A DNA stretch of 64,000 nucleotides from Chitinophaga tropicalis (lineage in GTDB: Bacteria; Bacteroidota; Bacteroidia; Chitinophagales; Chitinophagaceae). The stretch lies in the NCBI RefSeq assembly GCF_009758205.1, contig NZ_WRXN01000004.1, positions 248,001 to 312,000 on the forward strand. Direction: 5' to 3'. Every line of letters starts with the position of its first letter. Positions within the stretch are counted from its first letter, which is position 1. The translations under genes were made by a program, and so were the position numbers. This document shows positions 37,184 through 46,054 of the stretch, in pieces. The notes under the pieces were generated by a model, which was not told the DNA's origin, searched no databases, and was given only the letters and a program-made list of their open reading frames with translations.

Positions 37184-38863
37184 ATGAAAAGGTACAAGGT
37201 CCTATTGTCAACCCTGCTGGCAGGCGCCGGCATTGTAACATTACTTTCCCTGAGTGACAGGAAAGCTCCACGTCCAAATATTATCGTCATTCTTGCAGAC
37301 GATCTGGGTTATTCTGACATCGGTTGTTATGGAGGAGAAGTGCATACTCCCAACATCGATTATCTTGCTCATAACGGTATCCGTTATACACAATTTTATA
37401 ATACTTCCAGATGCTGTCCTACGCGTGCTTCATTGTTGACCGGTCTGTACAATCAACAGGCTGGTATTGGCAGGATGACCGATGCAGAAGATGAGCCGGG
37501 TTACCGCGGGCACCTGACGGATAATACCGTAACGCTGGCGGAAGTTCTGCAAAGCGCCGGTTATCATACTGCCATGTGCGGCAAATGGCATGTTTCCAAT
37601 ACCAATGGCCAGCCAACAAAGCAGGAGCAACTGGACTGGCTTAACCATCGGAAAGCAGGAGGTCCCTTCTCTCCTATTGCACAATATCCAACTCACCGTG
37701 GTTTTGAGAAGTTCTTTGGAACTATCTGGGGCGTAGTGGACTTTTATGATCCGTTCAGTCTTGTAAGCGGGGACCAGCCCATACGGGAGGTCCCGAAGGA
37801 CTATTACCATACAGACGCCATCAATGATACTGCTGTTGCCTACATCCGCGGGTATGCGGGCTCTAAACAACCCTTCTTCCTGTATGTTGCTCATAATGCG
37901 CCACACTGGCCACTGCACGCGTTACCCGAAGATATTGCCAGGTACAGGCAGACCTACAAAGCCGGCTGGGAGGCTATCCGCCAGGCCCGTTACAGGAGAA
38001 TGGCTGAAATGGGCCTGATAGATACTACCACTACTAAACTCTCTGCCCGCTGGAAGAATGACCTGGAATGGGAAAACAATCCTGACAGCGTCTGGGATGC
38101 AGAAGCCATGGCTGTCCATGCTGCTATGACAGACCGTATGGACCAGGGTATTGGCCGTATCATTGCTGCGCTGAAGGAAACAGGCCAGCTGGATAATACG
38201 CTGATCCTTTTCCTGTCTGATAACGGCGCCAGTCCTGAGAACTGCGCTGCCTACGGACCAGGTTTTGACAGGCCCAGCCAGACGAGGGACGGCCGGGAAA
38301 TCGTATATGCTACCAGGAAACAGGCCCTTCCGGGCCCGGAAACGGTTTATGCCTCTATAGGGACCCGCTGGGCCAATGTAGCAAATACTCCATACCAGTA
38401 CTGGAAAGCTGAGTCGTACGAAGGAGGTATACATACCCCGTTGATAGCGTTCTGGCCTGAAGGTATTTCTGTGCCTAAGGGCGGTTTCAGTTCATGGACA
38501 GGGCATGTTATGGATTTCATGGCTACATTCACTGAGCTGGCCGGGGCCAGGTATCCTGCTGTATATAAGGGGAGGAAGATCACGCCTACGACGGGGATCA
38601 GTCTTACATCTTCATTCAGGGATAAGCCAGGAGGCCATGAGTTGCTGTTTAATGAGCATTTTGGGGCCAGATATGCCAGGAAAGGTAACTGGAAGCTGGT
38701 TTCCATGAGTAATGATACTACGTGGCGGCTATACGATCTTTCTGTGGATAAAACGGAGATGAGAGATATGGCTGGTAGTCAGCCGGGGGTAGTGGAAGAG
38801 CTGGATAGTTTATGGCGGAAGTGGGCGTATAGCCATGATGTATACCCCAAGCCGGGTAACTAA
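37184..38863 (+). CDS. Exported type I sulfatase
   Basis: 559 residues. N-terminal signal/anchor (MKRYKVLLSTLLAGAG). Metal-site motif ILADDLGYSDIGCYGG, and the sulfatase signature CCPTRASLLTG with Cys77 predicted to be converted to formylglycine (C-x-P-x-R). C-terminal part contains SDNGASPEN and a long insert typical of arylsulfatase A-like S1 enzymes. It should remove sulfate from a carbohydrate or aryl substrate in the periplasm. It needs an anaerobic or FGE maturase encoded elsewhere. The link with rhamnose genes suggests a sulfated rhamnose-rich glycan. Confidence 0.9.
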   Translation: MKRYKVLLSTLLAGAGIVTLLSLSDRKAPRPNIIVILADDLGYSDIGCYGGEVHTPNIDYLAHNGIRYTQFYNTSRCCPTRASLLTGLYNQQAGIGRMTDAEDEPGYRGHLTDNTVTLAEVLQSAGYHTAMCGKWHVSNTNGQPTKQEQLDWLNHRKAGGPFSPIAQYPTHRGFEKFFGTIWGVVDFYDPFSLVSGDQPIREVPKDYYHTDAINDTAVAYIRGYAGSKQPFFLYVAHNAPHWPLHALPEDIARYRQTYKAGWEAIRQARYRRMAEMGLIDTTTTKLSARWKNDLEWENNPDSVWDAEAMAVHAAMTDRMDQGIGRIIAALKETGQLDNTLILFLSDNGASPENCAAYGPGFDRPSQTRDGREIVYATRKQALPGPETVYASIGTRWANVANTPYQYWKAESYEGGIHTPLIAFWPEGISVPKGGFSSWTGHVMDFMATFTELAGARYPAVYKGRKITPTTGISLTSSFRDKPGGHELLFNEHFGARYARKGNWKLVSMSNDTTWRLYDLSVDKTEMRDMAGSQPGVVEELDSLWRKWAYSHDVYPKPGN

Positions 38864-38903
38864 ATCCACAGTGGGGTTATTGCAAAAGGTTTGCCTGAGT
38901 TAT

Positions 38904-39060
38904 ATGGGATTGTTCAAAAAACGGGGTTTCGCCTTCGGCAAACCCCCGTTTTTTGAGAGTTTTTTTTTGCGCTGCGCGCGGCTGATTTTTTTGAGAGGGT
39001 TTAGCCTGCGGTTGCTGGATTTTTTTTATGCGCGGCTGATTTTTGAATGCCCGTGGCTGC
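38904..39060. repeat. Dispersed composite repeat, copy 1
   Basis: Lead-in GGGATTGTTCAAAAAA, then a hairpin 38914-38956 (arms TCAAAAAACGGGG / CCCCGTTTTTTGA, tip GCCTTCGGC), then TTTTGAGAG, TTTTTTGCGCTGCGCGCGG, GCTGATTTTTTTGAGAGGG and a second partial ATGCGCGGCTGATTTTTGA. It closely matches the copy at 49401-49500. The hairpin can also act as the sulfatase terminator. Confidence 0.8.
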
Positions 39061-39100
39061 CTAAAGAATTTAAAGTTATTTTCCATATCTTTAACAAGAT

Positions 39101-39116
39101 AAGTTAACCAACCTCC
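39101..39116. repeat. Left arm of a 16-bp inverted repeat flanking the PL9 gene
   Basis: AAGTTAACCAACCTCC is the exact reverse complement of 40053-40068. The pair brackets the lyase gene 44 bases before its start and 7 bases after its stop. A related GTTAACCA lies at about 39140. Confidence 0.75.
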
Positions 39117-39160
39117 CGTCAACCAGATCAAACTATCCGTTAACCAAAAATCCAGAGCAC

Positions 39161-40045
39161 GTGCAAAATTTAAAGAAAATCACACTTTCCATCGTTATGA
39201 CCGCTGCAATAAGTTGTCAAAAAGACAATAATAACCCCCTGTTACAGCGGGAAATACCTACAGAAGCTGCCGTAAGCGCAGCGGCTACAAGCGTAACCGT
39301 AACTACTGAAGCTGCACTTAAAACGGCTATAGCCAATGCCGCCCCCGGCGATATCATCACTATCAGCGGTACTATCCGCCTTACCAGTACACTGCAATGC
39401 CTGAAAAGCGGCACTTCCAGCGCCAAGATCAACTTCACCGGCGGTACACTGGATTGTTCCGGTATTTCCTCCGGATGGGGGGTAAAGGTAAATGGCAGTT
39501 ACTGGAATATTACCAATATGGTTATTAAAAATGCGCCGGATTGTGGCCTGGTGTTCCAGTATGGCGGTTATAACTACGTTTATAACGTCACTACTTCAGG
39601 CAATGGCGATTCCGGTCTGCAGATCTATAATGAATCGCACGACAATAACATCAGCTACTGTAAATCCAACGATAACTATGATGCTGCTAACAATGGCGAA
39701 AATGCTGATGGATTTGCCTGTAAACTGTCTGCAGGAAAAAACAACAAGTTCGATCACTGTACTGCCAATCACAATTCTGACGATGGCTGGGACCTTTACG
39801 GGCAGCCATACACTGTAACAATCACTAACTGTACTGCCACCAACAACGGCTTTGGCGGTAATGGAGATGGCAACGGCTTTAAGCTGGGCAGTTCAGGGCA
39901 GAATGTGCCACATACCGTGACTAACTGTACTTCCAGCTATAACCTGGCATCCGGTTATGATGGTAATGGCAATACAGGCCATATTACTACTACCGGCAGC
40001 ACCGGGACTGGTAATGGGAAAACCCTGTTTTACAGGATCTATTAA
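39161..40045 (+). CDS. PL9-like polysaccharide lyase lipoprotein
   Basis: 294 residues starting at GTG; this start is needed for a full lipoprotein signal (MQNLKKITLSIVMTAAISC) with lipobox AISC. The body is a right-handed beta-helix. The segment ENADGFACKLSAGKNN, KFDHCTANHNSDDGWDLYG is the conserved calcium/active-site region of family PL9 pectate and rhamnogalacturonan lyases. It is short for PL9 and lacks accessory domains. A surface lyase next to a rhamnose operon fits rhamnogalacturonan I cleavage; the substrate is inference. Confidence 0.78.
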   Translation: MQNLKKITLSIVMTAAISCQKDNNNPLLQREIPTEAAVSAAATSVTVTTEAALKTAIANAAPGDIITISGTIRLTSTLQCLKSGTSSAKINFTGGTLDCSGISSGWGVKVNGSYWNITNMVIKNAPDCGLVFQYGGYNYVYNVTTSGNGDSGLQIYNESHDNNISYCKSNDNYDAANNGENADGFACKLSAGKNNKFDHCTANHNSDDGWDLYGQPYTVTITNCTATNNGFGGNGDGNGFKLGSSGQNVPHTVTNCTSSYNLASGYDGNGNTGHITTTGSTGTGNGKTLFYRIY

Positions 40046-40052
40046 TTAAGGA

Positions 40053-40068
40053 GGAGGTTGGTTAACTT
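40053..40068. repeat. Right arm of the 16-bp inverted repeat flanking the PL9 gene
   Basis: GGAGGTTGGTTAACTT, exact reverse complement of 39101-39116, placed just after the PL9 stop codon and before the convergent end of the rhamnose operon. Confidence 0.75.
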
Positions 40069-40132
40069 TCGTAGTTTATCCGTATGAATTTTGTGTAAAA
40101 ACTGTGCTCAAAAAAAATTCATGCACTACTTT

Positions 40133-40444
40133 TCAATCCATATGAAAGACTTTCTCCAGAGGAACAGTAACGGGAGAATTATCGGGATTCGTTTCCATGA
40201 TATCTGCCATAAACTTCCACCAGCGCTGAACCATGGGTAAAGTTCCCAGGTCCTGTGAGGATTGATTGCCCCTCTGTTGCTGTACGGCAAATAGTGTATC
40301 TGTTTCTTCATCGAGAAAGATAGTATAATCACTGACACCGCTTTCTTTCAGCAATTGCTTTAATTCCGGCCAGATTGCATCATGCCGTTTACGGTATTCC
40401 TCTTTGCACCCTGGTTTCAGGCGCATTTTAAAAGCTATTTTCAT
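40133..40444 (-). CDS. rhaM: L-rhamnose mutarotase
   Basis: 103 residues, the usual length of RhaM. Motifs: [24 protein letters not shown] at the N-terminus with His22 (in RHD), [15 protein letters not shown], and the WWKFMADIM Trp pair. It interconverts alpha and beta L-rhamnose so the isomerase gets its preferred anomer. It is the last gene of the rhamnose operon, 27 bases after lutC. Confidence 0.93.
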   Translation of the reverse strand: MKIAFKMRLKPGCKEEYRKRHDAIWPELKQLLKESGVSDYTIFLDEETDTLFAVQQQRGNQSSQDLGTLPMVQRWWKFMADIMETNPDNSPVTVPLEKVFHMD

Positions 40445-40471
40445 AACATGGGCTTATTAACTGAGACTGGG

Positions 40472-41056
40472 TTATCCTATTAAAAAAACGGTAAGGCTTT
40501 TAGCGCCATGTGCACCCAGTACCAGCGATTGCTCAATATCTGCCGTCTTGGACGGACCGGCAATGAACACGCCGAAACCGGCTGATGGTGACCAGATACG
40601 GGCATAAGCATCATGCATGGTAGGCAGTATCTCTGTCCGCGGTAATACAATAGCCAGATGCTGGGTGATGAAAGGCAATACGCGCACTTCTATTTCCTGT
40701 TCGGTGATCCAGATGGCGCCATTCTCTGCCACTCCCAGCTGGCCTGGAATAATGGCCAGATCTACCTGTTCCAGCTGCCTGCCGTCTCCCTCCTGCCACC
40801 CGGTAATTGCGCCGGGAAAATATTCAGGTCTGATAGATACCACACGGGTAACATCTGTATAATGTTCTGCTACCAGCGGTTGTATTTCTGTGTATGATGT
40901 GATCTCGTATACCTGTCCGCCAAGTGTTTCCACTACTTTCCTGAAAGCGGCAGGATCGCCGGCTTCTGTATGCCTGAAGCTGTCCAGTACGGGCAGTTCC
41001 TGCTGTTCCGGCTGATTCCTTTTTATAGCGGCTAATATCTGTTCCCTGCTACTCAT
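40472..41056 (-). CDS. lutC: LutC-like lactate utilisation protein
   Basis: 194 residues, LUD domain. VDLAIIPGQLGVAENGAIWI and HLAIVLPRTEILPTMHDAYA, SKTADIEQSLVLGAHGAKSLTVFL are family hallmarks. Together with LutA and LutB it forms the iron-sulfur L-lactate dehydrogenase complex. Its ATG overlaps the lutB stop by one base. In this operon it should oxidise lactate produced from rhamnose-derived lactaldehyde. Confidence 0.92.
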   Translation of the reverse strand: MSSREQILAAIKRNQPEQQELPVLDSFRHTEAGDPAAFRKVVETLGGQVYEITSYTEIQPLVAEHYTDVTRVVSIRPEYFPGAITGWQEGDGRQLEQVDLAIIPGQLGVAENGAIWITEQEIEVRVLPFITQHLAIVLPRTEILPTMHDAYARIWSPSAGFGVFIAGPSKTADIEQSLVLGAHGAKSLTVFLIG

Positions 41057-42435
41057 TATTTACTCCTGTTTTTCTTATACCAATCTGCAAAAGACTGTTT
41101 CGGTGCTTCCGGCATTTCCCTCTGTTTATACCAGGGGTTCAGCTTGTTATTGACCACTGCCGGCATAGCCCTCATTACCCAGCGGCCGGCGCCACCGGCG
41201 GCTTTGTAGAGACCCGGCCTGGACAGTACCATGTTCATAGCATGCATGCTGGCAGCTTTAGCCGGTTTGCTATGTCCTTCCTGTACTATTACCTGCCTCC
41301 ATTTATACAGCTGCTGATGAATGTCGATCTTCACGGGGCATACGTTGGAACAGGAGCCGCATAAAGTAGAAGCAAACGGCAGGTCAGCATATTCTTTCAT
41401 ATCCAGGTTAGGCGCAAGGATAGCTCCTATAGGGCCTGCAATGGCGTTATGATAGCTATGTCCGCCGCTACGGCGATAAACCGGGCAGGTATTCATACAT
41501 GCACCACAACGGATACATTTGAGAGAATTGCGGAAGTCGTCCCTATCCAGCTGTCTGCTGCGGCCATTATCTACCAGTACAATATGTAGCTGCTGTCCTG
41601 CTTTAGGCTTACGGAAATGGCTGCTGTAAGTGGTGATAGGTTGTCCGGTAGCGCTTCTTGCCAGTAAACGCAGGAAGACGCCCAGGTGATGGCGTTTGGG
41701 GATGATCTTCTCAATACCCATACAGGCGATGTGTACATCTGCCAGGTGAGCGCCCATATCGGCATTACCTTCATTGGTGCAGACCACCATCTCTCCTGTT
41801 TCAGCAACGGCGAAATTAACGCCCGTGATAGCTACGCGCGATTGTATAAATTCTTTTCGGAGATGCTGCCTGGCTGCTGCTGTCAGGAACTGGGGGTCGG
41901 CATTGCCGGCCGGTGTGCCCAGGTGTTCATGGAACAGCTCTCCAATTTCTTCTTTTTTCTTATGGATACAAGGCAGAACGATGTGACTTGGCGGTTCTTT
42001 TGCCAGCTGTACGATACGTTCTCCAAGATCTGTATCGATCACTTCAATACCGTTCTCTGCAAGGAAAGGGTTTAAATGACATTCTTCCGTGAGCATGGAT
42101 TTACTTTTGACCATGCGTTTCACGCCCTGTTCTCTGAGCAGCTGCAGTACGATACGGTTATGCTCTTCTGCATTGGCAGCCCAGTGTACAACGGCACCGT
42201 TCTGTTGTGCGTTACGTTCAAACTCCACAAGGTAATCGTGCAGGTTGCCCAGTACATTATGTTTGATGCAGGAAGCGGCTTCACGAAGGGCTTCCCATTC
42301 GGGAAGGGTCCACGCCATCCTGTCCCGTTTCTGACGAACCCACCACAGTGTTTCATCATGCCAGTTCACACGGGGCTCGTTCCTGTTAAAATCTGCCGCA
42401 AGCAGTGAATGTTCTTTATGTTGGTGCTCGTTCAT
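41056..42435 (-). CDS. lutB: LutB-like iron-sulfur lactate oxidation protein
   Basis: 459 residues. An N-terminal LUD domain is followed by two 4Fe-4S motifs, CIRCGACMNTCPVYRRSGG and CGSCSNVCPVKI, and a C-terminal tail of the YkgF/LutB type. It carries electrons in the LutABC lactate dehydrogenase complex that yields pyruvate. One-base overlaps with both lutA and lutC show a tightly coupled operon. Confidence 0.94.
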   Translation of the reverse strand: MNEHQHKEHSLLAADFNRNEPRVNWHDETLWWVRQKRDRMAWTLPEWEALREAASCIKHNVLGNLHDYLVEFERNAQQNGAVVHWAANAEEHNRIVLQLLREQGVKRMVKSKSMLTEECHLNPFLAENGIEVIDTDLGERIVQLAKEPPSHIVLPCIHKKKEEIGELFHEHLGTPAGNADPQFLTAAARQHLRKEFIQSRVAITGVNFAVAETGEMVVCTNEGNADMGAHLADVHIACMGIEKIIPKRHHLGVFLRLLARSATGQPITTYSSHFRKPKAGQQLHIVLVDNGRSRQLDRDDFRNSLKCIRCGACMNTCPVYRRSGGHSYHNAIAGPIGAILAPNLDMKEYADLPFASTLCGSCSNVCPVKIDIHQQLYKWRQVIVQEGHSKPAKAASMHAMNMVLSRPGLYKAAGGAGRWVMRAMPAVVNNKLNPWYKQREMPEAPKQSFADWYKKNRSK

Positions 42436-43169
42436 TATTCGTGGTTCAGGATCTCTGCAATGTGTAATACTTTTACGTTGCTGTTCTGACGGCGTAAAAT
42501 ACCTTCCAGGTGCATCAGGCAGCTCACATCATTCCCGGTAATATATTCGGCTCCATTATTCACGTGGTCGTCTATACGGTCCTTTCCCATCTTGACAGAC
42601 ACTGCTTCTTCAAATACGCAGAAAGTTCCGCCAAAGCCACAGCATTCATCTTTGCGCTTCAGTTCTACCAGTTCCAGTCCTTCTACCATATGCAGCAGCT
42701 GTTCCGGTTTGGAGAAGGGGGCAGCTACCAGTTCTGTCATCTGGGAGAGGTGCAAGCCCCGTTGTCCGTGGCAGCTTTGGTGTATACCTACTTTATGCGG
42801 GAATTTTGCCCGGAGGTTGTTTACTTTCAATACGTCTGTCAGGAACTCGGAGAGCTCATAGATACGCTGGCGTATATGTGTGGCTGCATCTTCCTTACCA
42901 TCTACATGCAGATGGTCTTTGATATGCAGCACACAGCTTCCTGAGGGAGCTACTATATAGTCGTAATCCTGGAAATTCTTAACGAAAAGCTCATTGCAGC
43001 CGTGGGTCAGGTGTTCAAATCCAGAGTTGGCCATGGGTTGTCCGCAACAGGTTTGTCCCTGGGGATATACCACTTCACAGCCCAGTTTTTCCAGCAGTGA
43101 TAATGTGGCGATGCCTACGTTAGGATAAAACTGGTCTATGTAACATGGTATGAAGAGTCCTACTTTCAT
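42435..43169 (-). CDS. lutA: LutA-like (Fe-S)-binding oxidoreductase subunit
   Basis: 244 residues from the ATG at 43169; a 3-residue longer form would begin at TTG. Two CCG domains: VVYPQGQTCCGQPMANSGF and LKRKDECCGFGGTFCVFEE, cluster-binding Cys-rich repeats as in heterodisulfide reductase and GlpC. It is the third partner of the LutABC L-lactate dehydrogenase. It starts 5 bases after the rhamnulokinase stop. Confidence 0.93.
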   Translation of the reverse strand: MKVGLFIPCYIDQFYPNVGIATLSLLEKLGCEVVYPQGQTCCGQPMANSGFEHLTHGCNELFVKNFQDYDYIVAPSGSCVLHIKDHLHVDGKEDAATHIRQRIYELSEFLTDVLKVNNLRAKFPHKVGIHQSCHGQRGLHLSQMTELVAAPFSKPEQLLHMVEGLELVELKRKDECCGFGGTFCVFEEAVSVKMGKDRIDDHVNNGAEYITGNDVSCLMHLEGILRRQNSNVKVLHIAEILNHE

Positions 43170-43174
43170 CTTGT

Positions 43175-44521
43175 TCAAATATAAATCGAGCCGCAGCTAT
43201 AATGTCTCATTTCCACAAGATCGGCCGGTAAGGGCTGGTTGTTCCAGTGCCGGTGAATGGCCAGGGCGGCGCCTACTGCTGTAGCCTGGGCTACAGAGGC
43301 TGCATAGACTTCCATTTGAGGGAAGGTTGCGGCCAGCAGGTGCATATACACCGTGTTCCTGCCAAATCCACCGTCTACGAAGATACGTTTAACGGCAGTG
43401 CCGGCAATCACCCGTTCTGAAGAGTGCTTTTGTGCGTCCATGATATCCATCATCAGGCGGTGATAGGCTATTTCATAGGTTTCAAAAGCACTCAGCGATC
43501 TTGCTGCAAAGCGGGAGGCTTCCGGGCTCACCGCCAGCAATTGAGCAAATATAGCAGGGTCGAAAACTACTTGCTGGTAGTAATTTACCGGTGTCTGATA
43601 ATATTCTGCCAGCCTCTTTACTTCCTGTTCATGCTCATAACCGGCAAAGAGGCGGGCAGCTTTTACGGGCCGGCCATCGTAGGTAAGATAGCAGAGGCAG
43701 TCTTCCGCCAGCTCTTCCGGTGTAAGCGGCTGGCTGTTAAAAGGGTTCATGGTGATACACCAGGTACCGGTGGAAATGAGTACAAAGGGTTCCGTAAAAC
43801 TTGCCAGGTAGGGTATCAGTGCGGCAGAGCTGTCATGCAGCCCTGCTCCGGAGAGACAGGTTTGTTTGCCGATCTGTGCGGGCAGAACACTGTTCCCCGG
43901 AAAAAGCGGCGGGAACTTCTCCGCCAGCCCCTCCAGGTGTACCCAGCTATGGTAGTTATTTTCCCTGAAGTTCCACAACATAGTATGGCAGCCTATACTG
44001 GTAATATCTGCCAGCGGCTTGCCGGTAACGAGATAGCTGATATACTGGGGCAGGTGCAGGGCGTATTTCACGCGGCTGTACAGGGCAGGCTGCTGGTGTT
44101 TGAGCCGGTAGAACTGCAGCCCGGAGTTGAGGCTACCCAGCGCCGGCGATGCTGTTTCGCTACACAGTTGTGATTGCTGGCCGTACTGGCTGTAAAAGCC
44201 GGCCGACAGGTCTTCAGGATAGGATTTCAGGTAATTGTATAAGGGAGTGAGCACCTGTCCGTCTGCATCAAGATATACCAGACTGGCGCCGTAAGTGCTG
44301 AAGTTCAGCGCCTTCACAGTATAACCGGGCAGATGAGTCAGCTCGTCCAGGCTTTCGCGCACCCAGCGCGTGAGCAGATGAATATCTTCGCAGGCATCGC
44401 CGTCTTCATCTGCCGTTTCTTCAAAACAGGCGCCTCTTTCCCAGACGATGCGGTAATGCTCGTCTACCAGGAACAGCTTCTTGTTTGTCTTGCCAATATC
44501 GAGAATAGCAATGCAGTCCAT
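43175..44521 (-). CDS. rhaB: L-rhamnulokinase-like FGGY kinase
   Basis: 448 residues with two actin-like domains. ILDIGKTNKK (phosphate 1), STGTWCITMNPF and VDGGFGRNTVYMHLLA (adenosine) are visible. FGGY kinases of this group phosphorylate L-rhamnulose at O1. The isomerase 15 bases upstream and the aldolase beyond it fix the substrate. Several Bacteroidota annotations call such proteins carbohydrate kinase only, so the specificity rests on context. Confidence 0.88.
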   Translation of the reverse strand: MDCIAILDIGKTNKKLFLVDEHYRIVWERGACFEETADEDGDACEDIHLLTRWVRESLDELTHLPGYTVKALNFSTYGASLVYLDADGQVLTPLYNYLKSYPEDLSAGFYSQYGQQSQLCSETASPALGSLNSGLQFYRLKHQQPALYSRVKYALHLPQYISYLVTGKPLADITSIGCHTMLWNFRENNYHSWVHLEGLAEKFPPLFPGNSVLPAQIGKQTCLSGAGLHDSSAALIPYLASFTEPFVLISTGTWCITMNPFNSQPLTPEELAEDCLCYLTYDGRPVKAARLFAGYEHEQEVKRLAEYYQTPVNYYQQVVFDPAIFAQLLAVSPEASRFAARSLSAFETYEIAYHRLMMDIMDAQKHSSERVIAGTAVKRIFVDGGFGRNTVYMHLLAATFPQMEVYAASVAQATAVGAALAIHRHWNNQPLPADLVEMRHYSCGSIYI

Positions 44522-44536
44522 AGTATAGCAGATGAT

Positions 44537-45811
44537 TTACAATCCAGTTGCAACGGTTTTCAATCCCCTTTCCTTAATCAGCTGCTCTCTTACCTTGAAC
44601 TGCCTGTAGAAGGCTACAGGATCGGCTACGCCGCCGGACAACAAACGGGCCTGCGCTACCAGCGGACGTACATCTGTACGGAAGGCATGCTGCAATATTT
44701 CCTGTGCTGCTACAGCGTCGTTATTCAGCTGTGCCTGCTGTAAAGCTTTTGTGTCTACCAGTAATGCCTGCGCGTATGCGATCATGATGGCTTCTACTGA
44801 TTGCAGCAGGTCTTCCAGCGGATCTTTCACGTTGTGAGATGCATCTATCATCCAGCCAAGATCGTTGGCATGGTTCATTCCGCGGGCGTCCATACCTTCT
44901 ACCAGCTCATTGAAGATGAGGAAGAGCTGATATGGGTTGATGCTGCCTACAGTGAGATCGTCATCACCATACTTGGAATCATTGAAATGGAATCCTGCCA
45001 GCTTGCCTTCCATCAGCAACAGCGCTACTATCTGTTCTATGTTGGCATTAGGCAGGTGGTGCCCCAGGTCAACCAGGGTATAAGCCTTAGGGCCTAATTT
45101 GCTGGCAAAAAGGAGGGATTGGCCCCAGTCGCCTATAGTGGTGGAATAAAAATTAGGTTCGTAAGCTTTGTATTCGATGTACAGTTTCCATGCGTCCGGC
45201 AGGGCGGCATAGATTTCCTGCAGGCTTTCAAGCGTACGTTTGAAAGCCCCTCTGAAATTCAGCTGTCCGGGGAAGCAGGAACCGTCAGATAACCAGACGG
45301 TAAGTGATTCAGAGCCCAGTTCCATGCCATAGCGGATCACTTCGATGTTATGTTCTATGGCTTGTTTTCTGACTGCCTTATCTGTATGGTGCAGGGAGCC
45401 GAATTTATAGCTGAGCGCCTGATCCGGCTGGTCCTGGAATGTGTTGGAATTGACAGCATCGAAACGTATGTCGTGCTGCGCGGCCAATGCTTTGATAGCA
45501 GCTGCGTTTTCCGGGATATCCCAGGGGATGTGCAGGGAGATGGCGCCGCTGCTTTTGTTGAGGGCGTGCAGGAGGCCGATGTCTGCGATCTTTTCTTCCA
45601 GGTTGCGGGGTTCTCCGCTGCCGGAGAAGCGGCCGAAACGGGTACCGCCGGTGCCGAGGGCCCAGCTGGGAATGGCTACCTGGAAGTCCTGTAGTTTCTG
45701 AAGGATATCGTTGAGGTTGGGTATTTTTTCTGCTGTGTATTCAAAGCTGCGCTGGTGGTCTGACTGACGGGCGTTGTTGAATTCGGCTATCTGGAATTTT
45801 TCGATGTTCAT
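44537..45811 (-). CDS. rhaI: RhaI-type L-rhamnose isomerase
   Basis: 424 residues, TIM-barrel sugar isomerase of the RhaI group found in pseudomonads, Bacillus and Bacteroidota rather than E. coli RhaA. Metal and substrate motifs: LYIEYKAYEPNFY, LVDLGHHLPNANIEQI, GFHFNDSKYGDDDL and MIDASHN. It converts L-rhamnose to L-rhamnulose. It is separated from the upstream aldolase gene by 243 bases holding a large inverted repeat, so it may have its own promoter. Confidence 0.93.
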   Translation of the reverse strand: MNIEKFQIAEFNNARQSDHQRSFEYTAEKIPNLNDILQKLQDFQVAIPSWALGTGGTRFGRFSGSGEPRNLEEKIADIGLLHALNKSSGAISLHIPWDIPENAAAIKALAAQHDIRFDAVNSNTFQDQPDQALSYKFGSLHHTDKAVRKQAIEHNIEVIRYGMELGSESLTVWLSDGSCFPGQLNFRGAFKRTLESLQEIYAALPDAWKLYIEYKAYEPNFYSTTIGDWGQSLLFASKLGPKAYTLVDLGHHLPNANIEQIVALLLMEGKLAGFHFNDSKYGDDDLTVGSINPYQLFLIFNELVEGMDARGMNHANDLGWMIDASHNVKDPLEDLLQSVEAIMIAYAQALLVDTKALQQAQLNNDAVAAQEILQHAFRTDVRPLVAQARLLSGGVADPVAFYRQFKVREQLIKERGLKTVATGL

Positions 45812-45849
45812 AACGGGAGTTGTTTTGGAAGTTAGTGCTTTTTGTGATG

Positions 45850-45997
45850 GAAACGTCAGTATAGTTAAAAATGGGCTGAATCTATTTGGCTGGATTTCTA
45901 TTTAGCTTTTTCAAATGTTTGAACGTGGTAGCTATATTTAGCGGTATCAAACGTTTGTCAAACAGATAAGGCCCATTTTTAACTATACTGACGTTTC
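45850..45997. repeat. 27-bp perfect inverted repeat bounding the rhaI upstream region
   Basis: Arms 45850-45876 and 45971-45997 are exact reverse complements (left arm begins GAAACGTCAGTATAG, ends AAAATGGGC). The 94 bases between contain two operator-like palindromes. It could be an invertible promoter segment, or in read-through mRNA a long stem between the aldolase and isomerase genes. Confidence 0.9.
45910..45957. promoter_or_regulatory. Pair of operator-like palindromes upstream of rhaI
   Basis: TTCAAATGTTTGAA (45910-45923) and CAAACGTTTG (45948-45957) share a TCAAAyGTTTG core, 36 bases centre to centre. Both arms of each are symmetric, as expected for a GntR- or LacI-like dimer. The GntR gene at 36153 is the nearest candidate binder. 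Confidence 0.45.
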
Positions 45998-46054
45998 GGT
46001 ACTTCAGGCCGGCCGAGCAAAGCCGGGGTTATTGTTGTTGGTTGTTACTGAATA

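Noticed and set aside
38904..39060. CRISPR-like repeats
   Set aside because: The repeats are few, composite and unevenly spaced, with no spacers and no cas genes in the window.
45850..45997. Simple terminator between the aldolase gene and rhaI
   Set aside because: The loop is 94 bases and no T-run follows the stem on the minus strand, so a standard intrinsic terminator is unlikely.
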